This document shows, one piece after another, positions 42,642 through 50,879 of a stretch of 64,000 nucleotides of DNA. Within the stretch, counting starts at the first letter, position 1; each line of letters begins with the position of its first letter. The notes beneath the pieces are model-generated. The model was not told the DNA's origin. It saw only the letters and a list, made by a program, of their open reading frames with translations, and ran no database searches. Origin of the DNA: Heyndrickxia sporothermodurans (GTDB taxonomy: Bacteria; Bacillota; Bacilli; Bacillales; Bacillaceae_C); the NCBI GenBank assembly GCA_016756695.1, contig CP066701.1:1376001-1440000 (forward strand). Direction: 5' to 3'. Both the position numbers and the translations under genes were made by a program.

Positions 42642-43991
42642 TTATTTTTTTAACCGTTTATTTATCTTCCGCCAGTGATTTTTCACTTGAGATTCCATAA
42701 GGTTTATTGTTGATGGACTATCATCAAAAATCTGTTGTGCTCTTAAAGCATAATTTAAGAAATTACCATGTCCCTTTCTTCGTATGCCAAGATGGGTGTA
42801 ATTTATGTAAAGGCTTTTTCTATGCTTTTTTCTTCCACTTTTTTCAGATTTCCAATTACTTAAACGAACTTTTTTGTAAGCTCTGCAATAATATTTAAAC
42901 AAGCTTTTTTCTCTTAGCTTGACACTGTTACCATCAAAGGCAAAACCTAAATAGTCCAATATACCTGGATTTAAACTTTCATCATAAATCACGTTATTAG
43001 AATAGATGAACTTATTAGTTTTTTCATCCTGAATAACTAATCTTGGTATCTCATCCCTAGTCTTTTCTATAAATTTCATATGTTTATTGTAATCATAATT
43101 TTGAATATCTTCATCAAAAGGTATTACAATAATTAAATCATCACAATATCTTCTGTAAAGCCCATTGTTAGCCTTTACATAATCATTTATCTTTTTATCA
43201 AAATCAATTAGATAAATATTGGAACACACTGAGCTTAAACCTGCTCCTTGTGGTATTCCGTAATCATTTTTGTTGAATTGAATGTTTTCTTTATTTGATT
43301 TTCTAAATTTCCTAAAATCCTTTTCATCAAAAAGTCTAGTTAACTTCTTTCTCTTTTCTTTGTTTTTATATTGCTTTTTTAAAACTTCTTCTATTTTTTC
43401 TTTTTCTGCCCAACTAAACTTAGTTATGTTCTTATAGATAGTAAAATAATCATCAGGTAATTTGTCAGTATCAAGAACCACTTGAAGCTGCTTTTTCAAG
43501 TATTTATGGTCTAACGTATCAAAAAAACTAGTAAAGTCGGCAACATATATAAATGAACGCTCAGATTTTTTTATAAAATCTATTACTTCCTTAGCAAAAT
43601 GGATATTACTTTTTCCGTCAAGATTGTTTCTATAGGCAGTTGCAACTTCATTAATTTCAAGCTTCTTAACCACTTCATTGTACTTATTGTTTAACATATC
43701 ACCATAATATTTATATATGTAACTATCAAGGTGTGAAGCATAATATATATCACGTGTTTTAGGTTTTCTCCTTTTTTCAATCCTACTATATTTATAGAAC
43801 TCTATTTTAAAATGAATAAACGGAAAAAATCCATGCTGTACTACCCAGCTTGGATTTGTTATGTCATCTATTACCTTATTTATTGAGACTCTATTGTCAA
43901 AATGTTTATATTTTTTTATTTTGTATTTGCTAATGTCTATTTTCGCAGAGCTAGTAAGGGTATGTAATCGTAGCCTATTACTCTGAACCAT
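42642..43991 (-). CDS. Defence-type reverse transcriptase (DRT2-like)
   Basis: 449 aa. RT motifs: KPKTRDIYYASHLDSYIYKY (N-terminal, typical of unknown-group RTs), VADFTSFFDTLDH (Asp152), GIPQGAGLSSVCSNIYL (245 on), the active site RYCDDLIIV (282-285) and LDYLGFAF. No maturase or endonuclease domain, so not a group II intron. About 340 bp of untranslated DNA with its own promoter precede it, the layout of DRT2 systems (RT plus ncRNA, copied by rolling circle). It lies among other defence genes. Class assignment is from memory. Confidence 0.8.
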   Translation of the reverse strand: MVQSNRLRLHTLTSSAKIDISKYKIKKYKHFDNRVSINKVIDDITNPSWVVQHGFFPFIHFKIEFYKYSRIEKRRKPKTRDIYYASHLDSYIYKYYGDMLNNKYNEVVKKLEINEVATAYRNNLDGKSNIHFAKEVIDFIKKSERSFIYVADFTSFFDTLDHKYLKKQLQVVLDTDKLPDDYFTIYKNITKFSWAEKEKIEEVLKKQYKNKEKRKKLTRLFDEKDFRKFRKSNKENIQFNKNDYGIPQGAGLSSVCSNIYLIDFDKKINDYVKANNGLYRRYCDDLIIVIPFDEDIQNYDYNKHMKFIEKTRDEIPRLVIQDEKTNKFIYSNNVIYDESLNPGILDYLGFAFDGNSVKLREKSLFKYYCRAYKKVRLSNWKSEKSGRKKHRKSLYINYTHLGIRRKGHGNFLNYALRAQQIFDDSPSTINLMESQVKNHWRKINKRLKK

Positions 43992-44297
43992 ATTCAGTCA
44001 CCCCTCACCAGCATACTTTTGGTCTCAATTAAATCCTATTTCTAGACTTCAAAAGGACCATCTTCATTGTGTTCAATTTCCCTCGCACAACAAGGCTACT
44101 TAATCACTTATTAGCTATACTATAGAGTATATAGTAGAATGGTTGATTACTACAAATGGAGGTATTAATTCACATATGCAGAGTTGTTGCTTCGCAATGT
44201 CCTTGTTAATCTCCTGCTGGATTGTTAATGCAAGAAAGGTCGGGATAAAGCTTGACAACTGTTCACCAGTTTCCCCCACAACAATTTCTATGAGGCA
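43992..44297 (-). ncRNA. Candidate structured leader/template RNA of the reverse transcriptase
   Basis: About 305 nt between a promoter and the RT start codon, with no conventional gene. Short stems are visible: ACTG/CAGT, CCTTG/CGAGG near 44085-44100 and ACTATA/TATAGT at 44118-44134. The sense strand has a frame without stops from 44333 to 44117 (71 codons). In DRT2 an RNA in this place is the template for concatemeric cDNA encoding an endless open frame. Existence, ends and role are inference. Confidence 0.5.
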
Positions 44298-44303
44298 ATT
44301 AAG

Positions 44304-44333
44304 ATTATACCATAAAATTGGTATATTTTCCAA
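44304..44333 (-). promoter_or_regulatory. Sigma-A promoter of the RT leader RNA
   Basis: On the minus strand TTGGAA (44333-44328) and TATAAT (44309-44304) are 18 nt apart. Predicted start is near 44297, about 305 nt before the RT start codon. It begins just after the SIR2-like stop codon. Confidence 0.65.
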
Positions 44334-44334
44334 A

Positions 44335-45283
44335 TCAAACTTTTAATAATGAAATGCTATTTGCACCACCAAACAGTATTCTTTCATCATTAATAGAAAA
44401 TGCCTGCTTTTTTGGTATTTTTAATTCTATATTTACTCTATCAACAAATTTCTTTTTAGCATCTTCATTTGATGCATAATCCACAATTAATATTTTTAGA
44501 GGCTTAGGATTTTCCTTCTTCCTAGTCTCAGCTAATCTTTCTGCAATAGCCTTATTAATATGAGCATCTCTAAAACTATATCCAATAATATAAAGTTCCT
44601 CACACATTTGCTCATCGACTATCATTTTCTTTTTGAATTCATTGTAATAAAAGTTAAACGGTTCTTGCTGTACCTTTAGACTTTTCCCACCTCCAGTAAC
44701 AATGGATGGAATAACATTTAAATCAAAAATTTTCTTATATAAATCACTAAATCTTAAACTTCCAGTAGTTACCTTGAATAATTTACCATCTGACAAATCT
44801 TTAAATGAGGATAGTGAGCCATGTAAGTGGTGTAATCTTACATTTTTTTTATAGTTTTCAGGGTGAATTTGTTTACTTCGGTCAGGTCCAAAAAAATAAC
44901 GATATTCATCATTAATAGGTGTCCATTTGTTCCCTCGGTATCAACTCAAGAATTGAAGCCGTATATTCATAAATTATGTTTTGAATCGCCTCTAAATGCT
45001 CTTTGAAGTTTTCATTGCTCAAACTATATGAGTTCATAAAATGTTTCCCATTTTCGAGATTTAAAAAGTTACTATAATGCTTTAAAGTTTCGTAAGAAAG
45101 TTCAATGCTGGCAATTGCTTCTTCAAAATCTCTTTGATTATAATTATCCTTCATATGGTGTTTAATAAAAGATTTATGCTCGTCATTTAACCTTCCAAAA
45201 AAACGTTTTGTAATAGATTCTAAGCCGAAATCTTTATTTAAGGCTACCGAAAGTCCATTTCCAGTTAAAACTACCCTTTTCAT
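44335..45283 (-). pseudogene. SIR2-like domain protein, frameshifted
   Basis: The N-terminal piece (44912-45283) begins RVVLTGNGLSVALNKDF, the nucleotide-binding loop of SIR2/DUF4917-like proteins. The C-terminal piece (to 44335) contains LYIIGYSFRDAHINKAIAERL, the matching late motif. Between them the other frame reads WTPINDEYRYFFGPDRSKQI and LHHLHGSL without a stop, so one frameshift near 44937-44945 breaks an otherwise complete gene of about 310 aa. SIR2 domains in defence consume NAD. The start has AGGAGG upstream. Confidence 0.75.
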
Positions 45284-45397
45284 CTTGACCTAACCTCCTA
45301 AAAAAATAATTATTAAAATATTTTATCATATTTATTTGGGTTATATAAATGAGTCAATTATGCAGAGGAACTGGACCAATTGAAACTTTAGCTATTA

Positions 45398-45445
45398 AAA
45401 AGAGAGTGCTTTCACGATGAAACAAGTGAATAACCGCTCTCTTTT
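45398..45445. terminator. Hairpin near the right end of the SCC-like element
   Basis: AAAAGAGAG (45398-45406) and CTCTCTTTT (45437-45445) enclose a 30-nt loop. It lies downstream of rlmH and upstream of the SIR2-like gene. Possibly the current rlmH terminator. The rest of 45284-45470 shows nothing. Confidence 0.45.
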
Positions 45446-45470
45446 AAAACTTCGAAAGATATTGATTTAA

Positions 45471-45489
45471 AATGAAAAAACCTCATTTA
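45471..45489 (-). repeat. Right terminal inverted repeat of SCC-like element
   Basis: Minus strand TAAATGAGGTTTTTTCATT, 18/19 identical to the left repeat at 27196-27214. It begins in the rlmH stop codon. Confidence 0.8.
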
Positions 45490-45504
45490 CTTATGATAAG
45501 GTTC
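45487..45504 (-). other. Right attachment site in rlmH
   Basis: Minus strand GAACCTTATCATAAGTAA, encoding EPYHK and the rlmH stop. Matches the staphylococcal SCC target GAAGCxTATCATAArTrA apart from one base in the GAAGC part. Confidence 0.88.
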
Positions 45505-45966
45505 CCCCCTCATAATCCGAAACGCCCGATACACCTGCTCCACCAACACCAACCTCATCAACTGATGCGGAAATGTCATCTTCGAAAATGATAGGCTTTC
45601 GTTCGCACGCTTCATAACTCCATCACTCAACCCTAATGATCCGCCAATAACAAAAGCAATTTTACTTTTTCCGTATGTACCGAGTTTGTCGATGCCGTCG
45701 GCAAGTTCTTCGGAGGTTTTCATTTTTCCTTGGATGGCGAGGGCGATGACGTGGGCATCTGGGTGGATTTTTGCGAGGATGCGTTCACCTTCTTTTTGTT
45801 TGACTTGTTCCATTTCTGTTTCGCTTAGGATTTCTGGTGCTTTTTCGTCAGGGACTTCGATGATTTCTACTTTGGCGTAGGCTGTTAGTCTTTTTAAGTA
45901 TTCATCGATTCCTTGCTTTAAGTATTTTTCTTTGAGTTTTCCGACGGTGATGATTGAGATATTCAC
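45487..45966 (-). CDS. rlmH: 23S rRNA pseudouridine-1915 N3-methyltransferase RlmH
   Basis: 159 aa, full length. A SPOUT methyltransferase that modifies helix 69 of 23S rRNA using SAM. Signatures: [21 protein letters not shown] at the start, [13 protein letters not shown] in the knot and [19 protein letters not shown] at the end. Its 3' end is the integration site of SCC elements (orfX in staphylococci), and the reading frame is preserved by the insertion here. Confidence 0.96.
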   Translation of the reverse strand: MNISIITVGKLKEKYLKQGIDEYLKRLTAYAKVEIIEVPDEKAPEILSETEMEQVKQKEGERILAKIHPDAHVIALAIQGKMKTSEELADGIDKLGTYGKSKIAFVIGGSLGLSDGVMKRANESLSFSKMTFPHQLMRLVLVEQVYRAFRIMRGEPYHK

Positions 45967-46060
45967 AGTTTACCCCCACTATATGAACAGATTACAAACA
46001 CAATATCCACAATAGTTATCCACATATCCACAAAAACTATCCACATTTTGTGTGGGAATA

Positions 46061-46222
46061 TTAGTTCCCTACCATATATACTGCAGGAAGATTGCAGTAT
46101 TCACAGGTTGTGGATAATGATTCGTCTTCTTTCAGTTTTTTAAAAATAGGTGCTAATGCATTTTCATAAATCGCTTGATCTAAGGCGATTTCAACATGCT
46201 CTTCGCATACATAAGCCTTCAT
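46061..46222 (-). CDS. CxxH/CxxC protein, 53 aa
   Basis: Reads MKAYVCEEHVEIALDQAI at the start and CEYCNLPAVYMVGN at the end, giving CxxH and CxxC metal-ligand pairs. A gene of this kind lies between htrA and rlmH in many Bacillaceae. AAAGGTTGG lies upstream of the ATG. Probably a small zinc protein; function unknown. Confidence 0.82.
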   Translation of the reverse strand: MKAYVCEEHVEIALDQAIYENALAPIFKKLKEDESLSTTCEYCNLPAVYMVGN

Positions 46223-46337
46223 AAAAAAACCAACCTTTCACTGCATTTTTATCGAACACTTATTGTCCAAATGCTATTTTACCATTAATTTTTCCATTTT
46301 CATAAAAAGGTTTTTATAGTTATTATTAATTAAATTC

Positions 46338-46402
46338 CCTGTAGGGTATGCGTGAAGCGATTTCTATACGAAGTATAACTAGCTGAACGCATACCCTACA
46401 GG
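46338..46402. repeat. 65-nt perfect-arm palindrome
   Basis: CCTGTAGGGTATGCGT (46338-46353) and ACGCATACCCTACAGG (46387-46402) are perfect 16-bp arms. The loop contains a smaller dyad ATAC/GTAT. It lies between htrA and the CxxH/CxxC gene. No T-run, so more likely an extragenic palindrome than a terminator. Confidence 0.75.
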
Positions 46403-46518
46403 ACTTTATTAGAAACAACATTTTTTTCACAAAGCCTATCCAAAAAAGATTCACAGTTATCCACAAAAAAAGGGAAGCAATATACGCTCCCCGTTTTTAC
46501 AATTATCCACATTGTGAA

Positions 46519-47745
46519 TTATAATCTTGATTCATTTGTTAATTTCAATGTTGCTTCTTTTTCTTTTCCTTGACGATAAAATTTTACTTTCATTGAATCG
46601 CCTGGTTTTTTATTAGTGTATAAATATTTTCTTAGCTCTAAGATGTTATTTACTTTATGACCATCTAATTCGAAAATTACATCCATTTCTTGCATGCCTG
46701 CCTTTGCAGCTGGAGATCCAGGAGAGACGCTTTCAATCATGATGCCTTGTGTTACACCTTTTGGAAGTCGTAATGTTTCTTGTTGATGGTAGGCTGGGAC
46801 ATCACTGACATTTTGAAGTGTTACACCCATTGCTGGACGTCTAATTTTTCCATACTTCTCTAAATCGTTTATTACTGGTTCTGCAGATTTAATTGGAATG
46901 GAAAAACCGATTCCTTCGACAGCTTCTTGAGCAATTTTCATTGAATTAATTCCAACGACTTGACCAGAAACGTTTATTAGTGCACCACCGCTGTTACCAG
47001 GGTTAATGGCAGCATCTGTTTGTAATACTTCTGCTTCCCAATCCTCAAGTCCGTCATTATTTAAATCCATAGGTACCGTCCGATTGACCCCAGAGACAAT
47101 TCCTTGTGTGACGGAGCCGGCAAAGTTTTCGCCAAGTGGATTTCCAATTGCGATGACTGGTTCACCAAGTTTCAACTTATCAGAATCCCCAAACTGAGCA
47201 ACAGTAGTTACATCTTTACCATCCACTTCAACTACCGCTAAATCTGTCCAAACATCACTACCTAATAATCTTGCCGATAATTTTTTTCCATCGTAAAGTG
47301 TGACTTCAAGTTGATCAGCGCCTTCAACAACGTGATTATTAGTTACGATAAATGCTTTTCCATTTGCTTTTTTATAAATTACACCTGAGCCCGAGCCTGT
47401 TTCATGTTCGCTTTTCCCTTGCCCTTGCTGTGACCAAAAGCCTTGTGATTGGATATTAGCAATCCCGACAACAGCCTTTTCGGCTTTTTGAACCGCTTTC
47501 GTTACATCTGTCGTCACATCTAAAGAAACTGATTTGCCTGTAATATTATTTTGGCTATTTTGTGCATTTTCAACTGATGTTTGTTGATCAGAGGAACGAT
47601 TGAATACATTACCGAGTGAAGGGAAGGCAATCATTACAAGTAATGCTCCAATAATTACACCGACTAGACCAGAAATAAAGGATCCGCCTTTCGACCGCTT
47701 TGGTCGTTGATAGCGATCATTATCATTATCATCATAATAACCCAC
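46519..47745 (-). CDS. htrC: HtrA-like serine protease (YyxA/HtrC)
   Basis: 408 aa. One N-terminal membrane helix (26-45), then a trypsin-like domain with His138 (VTNNHVV), Asp168 (TDLAVVE) and Ser252 (NPGNSGGAL), and a C-terminal PDZ domain (from about 300). A membrane-anchored quality-control protease facing outward. It follows the walRK-yycHI-walJ group, as in most Bacillus chromosomes. Start at 47745 has AAGGATGGG upstream. Confidence 0.93.
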   Translation of the reverse strand: MGYYDDNDNDRYQRPKRSKGGSFISGLVGVIIGALLVMIAFPSLGNVFNRSSDQQTSVENAQNSQNNITGKSVSLDVTTDVTKAVQKAEKAVVGIANIQSQGFWSQQGQGKSEHETGSGSGVIYKKANGKAFIVTNNHVVEGADQLEVTLYDGKKLSARLLGSDVWTDLAVVEVDGKDVTTVAQFGDSDKLKLGEPVIAIGNPLGENFAGSVTQGIVSGVNRTVPMDLNNDGLEDWEAEVLQTDAAINPGNSGGALINVSGQVVGINSMKIAQEAVEGIGFSIPIKSAEPVINDLEKYGKIRRPAMGVTLQNVSDVPAYHQQETLRLPKGVTQGIMIESVSPGSPAAKAGMQEMDVIFELDGHKVNNILELRKYLYTNKKPGDSMKVKFYRQGKEKEATLKLTNESRL

Positions 47746-47883
47746 GTTTACCCATCCTTTCTTTCGTCAAAAACTATCTGTATTTTAGTTTACCTTCTAT
47801 ATGCCCTTATTATAATCAACAATTATTAAAATATCATTAAACAGAATTAAGAAATTTCTTTTTAATCAATTTCCAATGCAAAA

Positions 47884-47924
47884 AGGGCAAAAATTCTTTA
47901 TGTAAAGAACCTTTACCCTATTTT
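47884..47924 (-). terminator. Terminator of the wal operon
   Basis: GGGCAAAAATTCTTTA and TAAAGAACCTTTACCC form a long stem, with AAAAA at its left giving a minus-strand T-run, directly after walJ. Confidence 0.75.
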
Positions 47925-48719
47925 TTATACTGCAGTCAATGGAGTTGGAATTTTTGGATCGGTATCAAATAAATCAAATTGGTGACCAATTCCCATTCCA
48001 CGTGCTTCCAACGTCTGAGCAACACTCATTCTCGCTAAATCTTTCATATTATTATCAAGACTTAAATGGGCAAGGTAAATTCGCTTCGTAGCATCACCGA
48101 TTACTTCACTCATTGCGATTGCTGCGTCCTCATTCGATACATGTCCGACATCACTTAGAATACGTCGTTTAATACTCCAAGGATATTTACCCATACGCAG
48201 CATTTGGACATCATGATTGCTTTCAAAAATAAATACATCCGCATTTGAAATGGTGCCTTTCATTCGATCACTGACATATCCTGTATCAGTAATTACGACA
48301 AGCTTTTTTGATCCATTTCTAAACACATAAAACATCGGTTCGGCGGCATCGTGAGAAACGCCAAACGATTCAATATCAAGTGAACCAAAGGTTTTGACTG
48401 TTTCCATATCAAATGTAAACTTTTGATCGACGGGGATAACACCAATGAGATTATCCATCGCTTTCCACGTTTTTTCATTTGCGTAGATCGGTAATTTATA
48501 TTTACGTGCTAGAATTCCAACACCTTTAATATGGTCACTATGTTCATGGGTAACAAGAATTCCGTCTAAGTTTTCCGGTTTGCGATCAATTTTTTGAAAC
48601 AAGGCTTCCATTTGTTTGCCGCTAAATCCAGCATCGACTAAAAATGAATGATTATCTGTTTCAACATATGTCGCATTTCCTGTACTTCCACTGGCAAGTA
48701 CACTAAAATGCAATGACAT
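47925..48719 (-). CDS. walJ: Metallo-beta-lactamase-fold exonuclease WalJ (YycJ)
   Basis: 264 aa from the ATG at 48719 (TTGGAG upstream; a GTG three codons earlier is less well placed). Motif [18 protein letters not shown] carries the HxHxDH metal ligands; later ligands are in VITDTGYV and YLAHLSLDN. Last gene of the wal operon, five bases after yycI. Linked to cell-division and DNA functions in Bacillus and staphylococci. Confidence 0.93.
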   Translation of the reverse strand: MSLHFSVLASGSTGNATYVETDNHSFLVDAGFSGKQMEALFQKIDRKPENLDGILVTHEHSDHIKGVGILARKYKLPIYANEKTWKAMDNLIGVIPVDQKFTFDMETVKTFGSLDIESFGVSHDAAEPMFYVFRNGSKKLVVITDTGYVSDRMKGTISNADVFIFESNHDVQMLRMGKYPWSIKRRILSDVGHVSNEDAAIAMSEVIGDATKRIYLAHLSLDNNMKDLARMSVAQTLEARGMGIGHQFDLFDTDPKIPTPLTAV

Positions 48720-48724
48720 TCTTT

Positions 48725-49558
48725 TCACTCCAATATTTCAGTTTCAGTTCCGGTTTCAGTTTCAGTTTCTTTATCATTTTTCGGGATTACGCGTCCATCT
48801 ATGGCATTTACAAATAGGTCATCAGCGACCTTGCCATGCTTAACGACAAAATGCCAAGTAGGTACAAGCATTTGTGATTCCGTTTGTGGGATTAATGTAT
48901 AATAACCTAATTCTGCTTTTACAACTTCACTTTTAGCAAAAATCATATTCTTGGCATAAAGATTGCCGATCGCTGTCATAATCGGCAGTGCCTTTTCTCC
49001 GCCTCTTTTTTCCATCTTTTCTAAAATTGTTTGTTTATACGAAACAACTTCATTTTTATCGTTCAGAATTAACACCAACTGACCACTATCATTTTTGAAA
49101 AACTGTTTATCTTCATATGTCTGATAAAATATAATTACATTTTTATCTTTGTCGTATTCCCAATATTTATATTGATTGCCATACAACATATTTTCCGATA
49201 TAAATGTTTCTAATTGAATCGGGTCGAAGCTGGAGTTTAGTTTTTCTGGCTTTTTAAAGGTAGAAAATAAAGACGTTTTATTTGGTCCAATTGTTACCGT
49301 TTGATTAACTAATTCTTTTATTTCTTTTTCGGTAAATTTCTTTGTTTTTGCGCTTATATACTGAACTTTAATTGATTCAGAAGGAAAGCTTATATTATAA
49401 GTAATCTCCGCTTCCTTTAACCGATCCTCTAATGAAGGATCTTCCTTTAGTTGCTCAATTTTGCTATCACTATATTGTCTAGAAAACTGGACAAATAAAA
49501 AGATATCAAGAATTAAGAAGACAATGATAAACATTGTTTTTGTTTTATTCCAATCCAT
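48725..49558 (-). CDS. yycI: WalK regulator YycI
   Basis: 277 aa. One N-terminal membrane helix ([18 protein letters not shown]) and an extracytoplasmic domain of the YycH/YycI fold. With YycH it forms a membrane complex that modulates WalK. It overlaps yycH by 14 bp. The C-terminus ends in an [11 protein letters not shown] repeat encoded by a GAAACT hexanucleotide tract (about 48733-48770), absent from typical YycI. Confidence 0.92.
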   Translation of the reverse strand: MDWNKTKTMFIIVFLILDIFLFVQFSRQYSDSKIEQLKEDPSLEDRLKEAEITYNISFPSESIKVQYISAKTKKFTEKEIKELVNQTVTIGPNKTSLFSTFKKPEKLNSSFDPIQLETFISENMLYGNQYKYWEYDKDKNVIIFYQTYEDKQFFKNDSGQLVLILNDKNEVVSYKQTILEKMEKRGGEKALPIMTAIGNLYAKNMIFAKSEVVKAELGYYTLIPQTESQMLVPTWHFVVKHGKVADDLFVNAIDGRVIPKNDKETETETGTETEILE

Positions 49559-50879
49559 GCTGCTCCCCCTTAATATCCTCAGACATCAATGGCAGCCATT
49601 TACCGTCATACTCATAATACCATATCGGTTCAAAATTTAGCACCTTTCGCATAGAATCATAGTCTAACTGATATCCAACCGATAAATTATTAATTTTTTG
49701 TTGATCAATATCAAGCTTTTCTAAGTATCCCAACACCATATCAGTAGAAGGAAGTTTTACTTCTCCATTATCTATAGGTACGAGGGATGAAAAGTTGATA
49801 TATGGTCTTTCATATTCATAAATGATTTGGGCGTCTCCCCAATTGAGTGTTGCATCCGCTATATGGTCTGGATATTTCGTATTAAATACAGGGATTCCAT
49901 TTTTGAAAAGACGAAAAACCACTTGATTTTTATTTGGATCCGTACTAAAGTAGCGAAAATCATCTTTCCATCCACCATTATTATTAACAAAGTCATTGCT
50001 CTGCCTAATTAGATTTTTAATGCGAATAAAAATCCCCGGGCTTTCACTTGGATTAAAGAAATCTATTGAACCACGATCTAAATTCGCCCTCATAAAACTT
50101 GTCCCATCTTGATATTCTATATTGCTGCCTTCCTGGCTTTTTTCTACAATCTTGGGTACAGGGAATAAAGCATTTTTGAAATTTTCTACGATTGATAAAT
50201 CATTTTTATCCCACAAATAACTATATCTTGTAACAGTTTGTATGGAAGTAGGTAATAAAATTTCCTTTTTATTATTTAACTTATATACGTGATATGGTTC
50301 GTACAGATCTTTTTTATTGTTAATTTTATTTACAAAGGCTTGTAGACCGGTATAGCTAGCAGATCCACTAAACACTCGTTTCGCCTTTGTATTAATAAAA
50401 TAAACGGATGCAACCTTCTGGGCCGGATTTGAAATATCAATCACCATTTGGTCAAACTCTTCAGTAGGAACCTTTTTGTCACTGACATGAATAACACCTT
50501 TAAATGTATCAAAAGGGATCAAATCTGAAAAATAAAGTTCTAATTTTTTTGATCCGTGTATATTCTTTTGCCAGTCATTGTCTCTATAGCTCTTGGCAGC
50601 TCCAATCTCATAAAACTTAAAGCTCCCAATTTCATTCATAATCCGATCAATTTCTGTTTCTTCTGTTGTTCCACTATATAAATCATTATCATGAAGGAAG
50701 ATTTTCATCGGTTTAATGATTTCCTTTAGTTCCTTTGGTTCAACATTTTCTGTATCAGGTGTTTCTGTATTTCTAATGGTTTCATAATTTACTTGGAACG
50801 TCCACAAACTCCATGTTAAATAAATACTGATGGCGACTAGAAAGATTAACAATATTGTTTTCAACGTTTCATATTTCAT
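49545..50879 (-). CDS. yycH: WalK regulator YycH
   Basis: 444 aa from the ATG at 50879, which overlaps the walK stop (ATGA); the start two codons upstream is less well placed. One N-terminal helix (LLIFLVAISIYLTWSLW) and a large external domain. It controls WalK activity together with YycI. Normal length and operon place. Confidence 0.92.
   Translation of the reverse strand: MKYETLKTILLIFLVAISIYLTWSLWTFQVNYETIRNTETPDTENVEPKELKEIIKPMKIFLHDNDLYSGTTEETEIDRIMNEIGSFKFYEIGAAKSYRDNDWQKNIHGSKKLELYFSDLIPFDTFKGVIHVSDKKVPTEEFDQMVIDISNPAQKVASVYFINTKAKRVFSGSASYTGLQAFVNKINNKKDLYEPYHVYKLNNKKEILLPTSIQTVTRYSYLWDKNDLSIVENFKNALFPVPKIVEKSQEGSNIEYQDGTSFMRANLDRGSIDFFNPSESPGIFIRIKNLIRQSNDFVNNNGGWKDDFRYFSTDPNKNQVVFRLFKNGIPVFNTKYPDHIADATLNWGDAQIIYEYERPYINFSSLVPIDNGEVKLPSTDMVLGYLEKLDIDQQKINNLSVGYQLDYDSMRKVLNFEPIWYYEYDGKWLPLMSEDIKGEQHGLE

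Larger units (their letters stand above)
27165..45504. mobile_element. SCC-like element inserted at the 3' end of rlmH
   Basis: About 18.3 kb between two att sites. The right att is the 3' end of intact rlmH; the left att repeats its last six codons and stop. Inverted repeats of 18/19 lie just inside both ends. The core genes match staphylococcal SCC: large serine recombinase, D5-type helicase, DUF960, DUF1643 and RadC. Cargo: TIR protein, restriction-modification genes, reverse transcriptase, SIR2-like gene and small membrane proteins. Known SCCs are mainly from staphylococci; the host here is a Bacillaceae member judged by gene order. Confidence 0.88.

Noticed and set aside
42642-43991. Group II intron or retron reverse transcriptase
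   Set aside because: No maturase or HNH domain, no intron boundary motifs and no msr/msd-like repeat pair was seen. YCDD type and 5' leader fit the unknown-group defence RTs better.
44115-44333. 72-codon minus-strand ORF upstream of the reverse transcriptase as an ordinary protein gene
   Set aside because: The only starts are TTG codons inside the promoter and no ribosome site is present. It is better treated as a possible template frame within an RNA.
46361-46378. TATACGAAGTATA resembling half of a loxP site
   Set aside because: Only about ten bases match and it is the loop dyad of the 65-nt palindrome; no Cre-type gene.
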